Shown here piece by piece: positions 52,649 through 54,112 of a DNA stretch of 54,112 nucleotides; positions within the stretch are counted from its first letter, which is position 1; the number at the start of each line of letters is the position of its first letter. A program made the position numbers and the translations under genes. A model generated the notes under the pieces. The model was not told the origin of the DNA. It saw nothing but the letters and a program-made list of their open reading frames with translations, and did not search any database. The DNA comes from a virus, in IMG/VR virus record IMGVR_UViG_3300035704_000012, positions 1-54,112 of that record; one strand, written 5' to 3'.

Positions 52649-52948
52649 TCACGACCTGCTGTCGGTAGCCTTACCTGTCGGCCAGTCGGTTAGGTTCATG
52701 TCCTTCGGCCAGAGCCAGAGCGTCTCGTTCGAGACAGGTGTCGGATACGCATCGGCCTTCTGGAATCCCGCTTTGTACGTGTCCGGAGTTTGTCCGGACT
52801 GTACTCGTCGCATCCGGTCCGACTGGTGTCGAGTTACTTTCCGTTCGTGACGTTTTGTCGGAGGAGACTCCTGGATGACTCGTTCCATCCGAGTCCACTC
52901 TTCTAGCCACGATGCCGGAAGCTTCCGTGGTCGCTTCCTCTTCTCCAC
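52649..52948 (-). CDS. Basic hypothetical protein
   Basis: A 99-residue basic protein with GTG 52948 after AAGGAGGTCTA. KRKRPRKLPASWLEEWTRMERVIQ and KRHERKVTRHQSDRMRRVQSG are strongly basic. The second half (AYPTPVSNETLWLWPKDMNLTDW) has Trp and Pro. Nucleic-acid binding is suggested by charge. Not recognised. Confidence 0.66.
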   Translation of the reverse strand: MEKRKRPRKLPASWLEEWTRMERVIQESPPTKRHERKVTRHQSDRMRRVQSGQTPDTYKAGFQKADAYPTPVSNETLWLWPKDMNLTDWPTGKATDSRS

Positions 52949-52958
52949 TAGACCTCCT

Positions 52959-53011
52959 TAGTCGGTCAGGAAGGACGACCGCGAGCTGCGATCGTCCAAC
53001 CTCATCGACTA
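52959..53011 (-). terminator. Inverted repeat after the exported-protein gene
   Basis: Outer arms TAGTCG (52959-52964) and CGACTA (53006-53011) enclose an inner pair GGACGA/TCGTCC (52973-52978, 52991-52996). It spans from the stop of the gene at 53009 to the next ribosome site. Confidence 0.5.
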
Positions 53012-53257
53012 CTTGTGACAGGTGTTGTACGAGGTCGTCGAGTGATGCGGTGACGAGTAGGCCTCGTACCGGTTGTCCTTCGTCACCCAGTGGAAGTTCG
53101 TGGCCGACTTGCCGGAGTGGTGGTAGCACTTCGCTGAGATCAGCGAGTTCGTCGAAGTGCTCTGGTTCGTGGCCGTAGCGGCCTGTGCCACTAGCGTACC
53201 TCCGACCCCGAAGGCGAGACTTCCAGCTACGACTGCGACAACGATGCCCTTACGCAT
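53009..53257 (-). CDS. Small exported protein
   Basis: An 82-residue protein. Residues 1-27 are a Sec signal peptide (RKG start, hydrophobic IVVAVVAGSLAFGVGGTLV, AQA cleavage region). The mature 55 residues are rich in Ser, Thr, His and Tyr (KCYHHSGKSATNFHWVTKDN) with two Cys that may form a disulphide. The ATG follows AAGGAGTACG. Third exported product of the phage, not recognised. Confidence 0.76.
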   Translation of the reverse strand: MRKGIVVAVVAGSLAFGVGGTLVAQAATATNQSTSTNSLISAKCYHHSGKSATNFHWVTKDNRYEAYSSPHHSTTSYNTCHK

Positions 53258-53289
53258 TCGTACTCCTTATTCGGTTTTGTTCGTCGCCT

Positions 53290-53319
53290 CTTGACAACGA
53301 ATAGGATATAGGTACGCTC
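53290..53319 (+). repeat. 30-bp inverted repeat, left arm, with TTGACA promoter facing right
   Basis: The arm matches the complement of 53720-53750 at 30 of 31 positions (one base less here). It contains TTGACA (53291-53296), 16 bases, TACGCT (53313-53318) on the plus strand and so points into the 3' end of the minus-strand gene 53328-53672. An antisense promoter or a flanking operator is implied. Confidence 0.75.
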
Positions 53320-53327
53320 GAGGTGTT

Positions 53328-53672
53328 CTAGCGGTACTGCTCGGCCATCTTGGCGTAGTCCGCCGTACGGCCGGAGCCGCCGTTCTGCAGCTTCTGCACG
53401 TACGTGTTCAGCCAGCGGACGAAGTCGGCGCCGTCCAACATCACAGGCTCGAGCTTGCCGTTCACGGTGGCGCGAGTGTGGTAGTTGGACTGAACCGCAC
53501 CGTTCTTGGCCGCGTTGTACATCTGCGGACCCGCGATCTCCTTGTCGATCCCGGCCTCTTCGAGGCGGAGGTTGACGATGAAGTGCGCGGCGTACGGCGA
53601 CAGGTCCTCGTAGGTACGCTCGTCGTTCTCGGAGACTTCGACGTTCTCGGTGGTCTCGTTGATCTCGGTCAT
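53328..53672 (-). CDS. Hypothetical early protein, highly expressed type
   Basis: A 114-residue protein; ATG 53672 follows AGAGGAGCATATC. Acidic N-terminus (TEINETTENVEVSENDERTYED) then a compact helical domain (PYAAHFIVNLRLEEAGIDKEI, PQMYNAAKNGAVQ, DGADFVRWLNTYVQKLQNGG). GC-rich codons and a clear TTGACA promoter suggest strong early expression. Flanked on both sides by the 30-bp inverted repeat. Not recognised. Confidence 0.78.
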   Translation of the reverse strand: MTEINETTENVEVSENDERTYEDLSPYAAHFIVNLRLEEAGIDKEIAGPQMYNAAKNGAVQSNYHTRATVNGKLEPVMLDGADFVRWLNTYVQKLQNGGSGRTADYAKMAEQYR

Positions 53673-53719
53673 GATATGCTCCTCTGTATGTACTGCGTTG
53701 ATACTGATGGTGGTACGAG

Positions 53720-53750
53720 GAGCGTACCTATATCCTATTCGATTGTCAAG
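53720..53750 (-). promoter_or_regulatory. Promoter in the right arm of the inverted repeat
   Basis: On the minus strand TTGACA (53744-53749), 17 bases, TACGCT (53721-53726; TAnnnT as in actinobacterial -10 boxes), reading into the gene 53328-53672. The 31-base segment is the right arm of the inverted repeat whose left arm is at 53290-53319. Confidence 0.75.
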
Positions 53751-53763
53751 ATGCATAGTACTT

Positions 53764-53820
53764 GTTAGTACTAGTTAGTACGTATGTAGTATGTACTCTA
53801 TACGTACTAGTACTACTAAC
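53764..53820 (-). terminator. AT-rich near-palindrome at gene end
   Basis: GTTAGTACTAGTTAGTACGTATG (first 20 bases from 53764) and the matching complement ending ACTACTAAC at 53820 pair with small gaps. It overlaps the stop of the gene at 53816. The TAGTAC/GTACTA units inside also repeat. Could end transcription before the promoter at 53720, or bind a protein. Confidence 0.55.
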
Positions 53821-54034
53821 AACTACACGTTCCGTTAACTGAACGATACTCGTTACAGTCTGTACATAGATTCGACTTACGTAGTTTATATCCGCCGCTG
53901 AACTTTCGATCTGCTTCAGCATCAGCAGCGTCGGAGTTGAAGTACGACTTACGATCTGATCGTATATGTACGAGATGTTGAGTATTGTTACGACGCTCAG
54001 TTGTTTCGTATTGATTACGAACTGATTCGAGCAA
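53816..54034 (-). CDS. Zinc-ribbon-like small protein spanning the contig junction
   Basis: A 72-residue protein with a TTG start at 54034 after AGAAGAG. The end (SNLCTDCNEYRSVNGTCSC) has CxxC and CxC, a pattern seen at the C-terminus of many small actinophage proteins. The middle (SYFNSDAADAEADRKFSGGY) is charged. The start codon lies inside the terminal repeat, so the left contig end carries a cut copy of its 5' part. Confidence 0.66.
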   Translation of the reverse strand: MLESVRNQYETTERRNNTQHLVHIRSDRKSYFNSDAADAEADRKFSGGYKLRKSNLCTDCNEYRSVNGTCSC

Positions 54035-54112
54035 TGTATTACTCTTCTCTCAGTAGTAATGTATTTGATTGTCAAGTATCTGTTGTTGTTGTTGATTTTT
54101 TTTTTTTCTTAT
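53984..54112. repeat. Right copy of the terminal direct repeat
   Basis: Identical to 1-127 apart from two extra T in the T run (54096-54107). It includes a leftward TTGACA (54072-54077 region) upstream of the gene at 53816. The intact gene across this segment argues that the contig ends are not physical genome ends. Confidence 0.93.

Noticed and set aside
53744-53750. TGTCAAG sites similar to the stoperator core of mycobacteriophage L5
   Set aside because: Only a few copies are seen, each is explained as the complement of a TTGACA -35 box, and there is no repressor or integrase gene to go with them.
1-54112. Integrase, excision module or lysogeny repressor
   Set aside because: No tyrosine or serine recombinase and no convincing phage repressor is present. 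The excisionase-like HTH protein alone does not support a temperate life style.

Overview
The window looks like an essentially complete genome of a tailed, long-tailed (siphovirus-type) phage of a high-GC Gram-positive host, most likely Streptomyces or a relative. The evidence is GGAGG-type ribosome sites, frequent GTG starts, Sec signal peptides of actinobacterial style, many small CxxC proteins of the kind seen in actinophages, and a GH25 lysin. The first 127 bases recur as the last 129 bases (10 versus 12 T in one run), so the contig is either terminally redundant or a circular assembly with its overlap left in. No integrase, partition system or phage repressor is recognisable, which fits a lytic life style. 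I see no tRNA, rRNA, CRISPR array or insertion sequence.

Rightward late arm (about 0.3-24.7 kb): small and large terminase, Mu gp29-like portal, several small virion candidates, an 894-residue repeat protein, a lysine-rich protein, a Mu gpI-like protease with a nested scaffold, decoration protein, major capsid, connectors, tail tube, tail chaperones with a probable -1 frameshift, tape measure with a lytic transglycosylase domain, Dit and tip proteins, then membrane proteins, GH25 endolysin and a holin-like protein. The arm ends at a strong hairpin at 24756-24805 that can serve both strands.

Leftward early arm (24.8-54.0 kb, all minus strand): RuvC-like resolvase, HNH-like protein, DNA polymerase I with an N-terminal Fe-S uracil-glycosylase domain, a DpdA-type DNA transglycosylase, two MazG-like proteins, FolE-QueE-QueD-QueC (GTP to preQ0), primase-helicase, single-strand binding protein, a LAGLIDADG homing endonuclease, a RecA/Sak4-like ATPase, a RecB-like PD-(D/E)XK nuclease and a SNF2 helicase. 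DpdA plus the preQ0 genes, without QueF or other tailoring genes, predicts genomic 7-cyano-7-deazaguanine (dPreQ0) that would protect the DNA from restriction. From 42 to 54 kb there are about 35 small early genes, including an island with two exported proteins and one lectin/fibre-like protein.

Regulation visible in the sequence: five promoters share CCC-TTGTGT-like -35, an 18-base spacer and TATAAT. A second class uses TTGACA. Many early genes are preceded by long inverted repeats, several with an attached CCCTGAACG box. Two inverted copies of a composite palindromic element (TTAGAC arrays plus a hairpin) lie at 25.3 and 45.7 kb and bracket the replication and DNA-modification module. This pair is the most unusual non-coding structure in the window.
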